A stretch of 64,000 nucleotides of DNA from Anaerostipes sp. (lineage in GTDB: Bacteria; Bacillota; Clostridia; Lachnospirales; Lachnospiraceae). Positions within the stretch are counted from its first letter, which is position 1. Each line of letters opens with the position of its first letter. The DNA lies in contig NZ_JAGZSD010000003.1 in assembly GCF_018381315.1 (NCBI RefSeq), positions 1 to 64,000 on the forward strand, in the 5' to 3' direction. Positions 61,823 to 64,000 of this stretch are shown here, one piece after another. The notes below the pieces were generated by a model. It did no database searches, had not been told where the DNA came from, and worked only from the letters and a program-made list of their open reading frames with translations. Both the position numbers and the translations under genes were made by a program.

Positions 61823-64000
61823 TTATCTAGGGATCTCTTCCATTATATAGGCTTCAATCTGATCGCCTTCCTTGATATCATTATAATTTTCAAGTACAAG
61901 TCCGCATTCAAATCCGGTCTTGACTTCCTTTACGTCGTCATTAAATCGTTTAATTGATGCAAACTCACCCTCATGGATAACAATGCCGTCACGAATCAGC
62001 CTTGCAGTGCTTCCTCTCTGGATAATACCGTCTAGGATATAAGAACCTGCAATGGTTCCGACACCGGATGCTTTGAATGTCTGGCGTACTTCGGCGTGGC
62101 CGATTACCTTCTCTACATATTCCGGCTCCAGCATACCTTTCATGGCCGCCTCAATATCTTCGATGGCATTGTAAATGACACGGTATAATCTGAGATCTAC
62201 TTTTTCACTTTCTGCGGCATCCTTTGCAGCAGGATCCGGGCGGACATTAAATCCGATGATGATAGCGTTGGATGCAGAGGCAAGCATAACGTCAGATTCT
62301 GTAATGGCACCGACTCCTCCGTGAATAACCTTGACTGCCACTTCTTCATTGGAAAGCTTGGAAAGGCTTTGTTTTACGGCTTCCACAGATCCCTGCACAT
62401 CGGCTTTTACAATGATGTTCAGGTCTTTGACGCTGCCGGCCTGGATCTGGTCAAAAAGATCATCCAGAGAAAGCTGTGATTTTGTCTCTGAGAGCATCTT
62501 TTCACGGCCATAGGCGATAAATTTCTCAGCAGTAGATCTTGCTTCTTTTTCATTTTCCATAGCCATGCAGACTTCACCTGCAAACGGTACTTCACTCAGT
62601 CCAAGAATCTCTACAGGAGTAGATGGCCCTGCCACTTTGACGCGTTTTCCTTTGTCATCAATCATAGCTCGGACTTTTCCGTGAGCACTTCCCACTGCAA
62701 TGGCATCTCCCACATGAAGAGTACCCTTCTGAACCAGAACTGTTGCCACAGGACCGCGTCCTTTATCAAGCTCAGCTTCGATGACAATACCTCTTGCTTT
62801 ACGGTTTGGATTTGCCTTTAATTCCAGTACTTCTGCGGTAAGAGAGATCATATCCAGAAGATCATCAATTCCCTCTTTGCTGTGTGCGGATACAGGACAA
62901 AAGATTGTTGTTCCGCCCCAGTCCTCAGGAATCAGTTCGTACTCTGTAAGTTCCTGTTTTACACGTTCAATATTTGCGCTTTCTTTATCAATTTTGTTGA
63001 TGGCAACAATAATTTCAACGCCGGCAGCTTTGGCATGGTTGATCGCCTCGATTGTCTGAGGCATAACACCGTCGTCTGCAGCTACAACAAGAATTGCGAT
63101 GTCAGTAGACTGGGCACCGCGCATACGCATGGAGGTAAAAGCCTCATGTCCCGGTGTATCCAGGAACGTAATGGTTCCATTGTCTGTCTGTACTGTATAA
63201 GCGCCGATATGCTGTGTGATTCCGCCGGCTTCACCTGCAGTGACACGGGCAGAACGGATTGCATCCAAAAGAGATGTTTTACCGTGGTCAACGTGCCCCA
63301 TAACACATACTACAGGGGGTCTGGTTACCAAATCTTTTGTATCCTCTTCGTCGTCATCCTTCAGAAGTTCCTCAATAACATCCACAGTCTCTTCTAATTC
63401 GACGATGCGGTCATACTCTAAAGCGATCTCTTCTGCGCGTTCAAAATCTAATTCGGTGTTGAGATTTACAAGTCCGCCTCCGGAAATCAGAAGCTTTTTG
63501 ATAATATCATTTGCAGGGATGTGGATTGCTTCCGCAAACTCCTTTAAGGTAAGGATCTCAGGAATCTTTACCGGCTCGCTCGGATCATATTCCGGTTTTT
63601 TTACCGGCTCCGGCTTGATAAAAGCTCCCGGTCCTGTCTTTTTCTTCTTTTGAGTATTTTGGTTCTTGTTGTTAAACTTATTATTTCTGTTCTTTTTGTT
63701 ATTTTTATTAAATTTATTGTTCTTATTCTTCCCATTCTGGCCGTTATTATTATTGGAGAATTTTTGAGAATTCTGCGGATTTTCTTTTTTCAGGACTTTC
63801 TTCTGTCCGCCCTGATTCTGTCCTGCTTCTTTTTCTTTTTGCTGTCCTTCCGGCCGTTTGGCACCGCGGCTCTGGTTATTCTGTCCGTTCTGAGGTCTTT
63901 GCTGCCCTCTGTTTCTCTGCTGGTCTTTTCCCTGCTGATTTTTGGATTTCTCCTGGCGGTTTTCAGGACGGTTTTCTTTTTTGACCGGTTTTTCTTCCTT
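61823..64000 (-). CDS. infB: Translation initiation factor IF-2 (5' end beyond the window)
   Basis: The visible 725 residues are open to the right edge without a start codon. The outer part is a low-complexity linker rich in Asn, Gln and Lys (about 63650-64000), then the IF2-N helix bundle (PEILTLKEFAEAIHIPANDI) and the GTPase: VMGHVDHGKTSLLDAIR (G1), DTPGHEAF (G3), NKIDK (G4), followed by domains II, III and IV (FNVRPDPAA; a C-terminal AEVRQTF segment). IF-2 brings initiator tRNA to the 30S subunit. The block infB-rbfA-nrnA-truB-ribF is probably preceded by nusA outside the window. Confidence 0.97.
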   Translation of the reverse strand, partial: KEEKPVKKENRPENRQEKSKNQQGKDQQRNRGQQRPQNGQNNQSRGAKRPEGQQKEKEAGQNQGGQKKVLKKENPQNSQKFSNNNNGQNGKNKNNKFNKNNKKNRNNKFNNKNQNTQKKKKTGPGAFIKPEPVKKPEYDPSEPVKIPEILTLKEFAEAIHIPANDIIKKLLISGGGLVNLNTELDFERAEEIALEYDRIVELEETVDVIEELLKDDDEEDTKDLVTRPPVVCVMGHVDHGKTSLLDAIRSARVTAGEAGGITQHIGAYTVQTDNGTITFLDTPGHEAFTSMRMRGAQSTDIAILVVAADDGVMPQTIEAINHAKAAGVEIIVAINKIDKESANIERVKQELTEYELIPEDWGGTTIFCPVSAHSKEGIDDLLDMISLTAEVLELKANPNRKARGIVIEAELDKGRGPVATVLVQKGTLHVGDAIAVGSAHGKVRAMIDDKGKRVKVAGPSTPVEILGLSEVPFAGEVCMAMENEKEARSTAEKFIAYGREKMLSETKSQLSLDDLFDQIQAGSVKDLNIIVKADVQGSVEAVKQSLSKLSNEEVAVKVIHGGVGAITESDVMLASASNAIIIGFNVRPDPAAKDAAESEKVDLRLYRVIYNAIEDIEAAMKGMLEPEYVEKVIGHAEVRQTFKASGVGTIAGSYILDGIIQRGSTARLIRDGIVIHEGEFASIKRFNDDVKEVKTGFECGLVLENYNDIKEGDQIEAYIMEEIPR

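Noticed and set aside
1..64000. CRISPR array, complete insertion sequence or rRNA operon
   Set aside because: No regularly spaced repeats, transposase motifs or rRNA sequence were found in this reading.

Overview
The window looks like chromosomal DNA of a Gram-positive anaerobe of the Clostridia, most likely family Lachnospiraceae. The reasons are moderate GC with strong AGGAGG-type ribosome binding sites, a T-box leader on thrS, a spore photoproduct lyase homologue, small Lachnospiraceae-type proteins (DUF378, DUF6472-like), tandem LCP proteins, and the infB-rbfA-nrnA-truB-ribF block. An Anaerostipes-like genus is possible but cannot be settled by reading alone.

Layout. 0-6.5 kb: FliB-type protein, membrane diguanylate cyclase, SplB homologue, SatD-like protein, NYN nuclease with two OST-HTH domains, an XRE regulator and several small proteins. 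6.7-14.8 kb: a tightly overlapping six-gene surface-glycan operon with a degenerate HAD-like protein, two sialyltransferase-superfamily enzymes, a CMP-sugar synthetase, a DRE-TIM aldolase fused to a DUF115/GT42-like domain, and a GT2-GT32-like fusion. There is no NeuB or KdsA homologue in the window, so the aldolase may replace it. 14.9-25.6 kb: VanZ-like protein, lipoprotein, a type II topoisomerase pair followed by a GT2 enzyme, two tandem LCP cell-wall ligases, and ilvN-ilvC. 25.6-27.6 kb: an apparently acquired MATE efflux gene behind a consensus promoter, a 32-codon leader peptide and serial terminators, followed by a decayed cysteine-rich KTR gene.

27.6-34.6 kb: a four-gene signalling operon made of a lipoprotein joining a solute-binding domain to a 5'-nucleotidase C-terminal domain, a hybrid histidine kinase, a regulator with two GntR winged helices, and a PAS-GGDEF diguanylate cyclase. 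34.6-40.6 kb: TtcA-like protein, LacI regulator, GNAT, tRNA-Pro(GGG), a small DMT permease, and thrS with its T-box. 40.7-46.1 kb: an AT-rich block with a secreted subtilase carrying a phospholipase-C-like zinc domain, a secreted partner, a BlaI/M56 pair and an 81-residue exported protein.

46.2-64 kb, all on the minus strand: DUF975-CmpB membrane protein, B12-binding radical SAM protein, YccF, OLD-family ATPase/nuclease, CDP-alcohol phosphatidyltransferase, Xer-type recombinase, FMN alpha-hydroxyacid oxidase, a secreted nuclease with a translationally coupled small partner, a second MATE pump, a cytidylate-kinase-like protein, and the ribF/truB/nrnA/rbfA/infB block, with infB running off the right edge.

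The most novel candidates are the NeuB-less ulosonic-acid-like pathway (9.7-13.1 kb), the nucleotide-sensing-like signalling operon (27.6-34.6 kb), and the subtilase/M56 island (40.7-46.1 kb).
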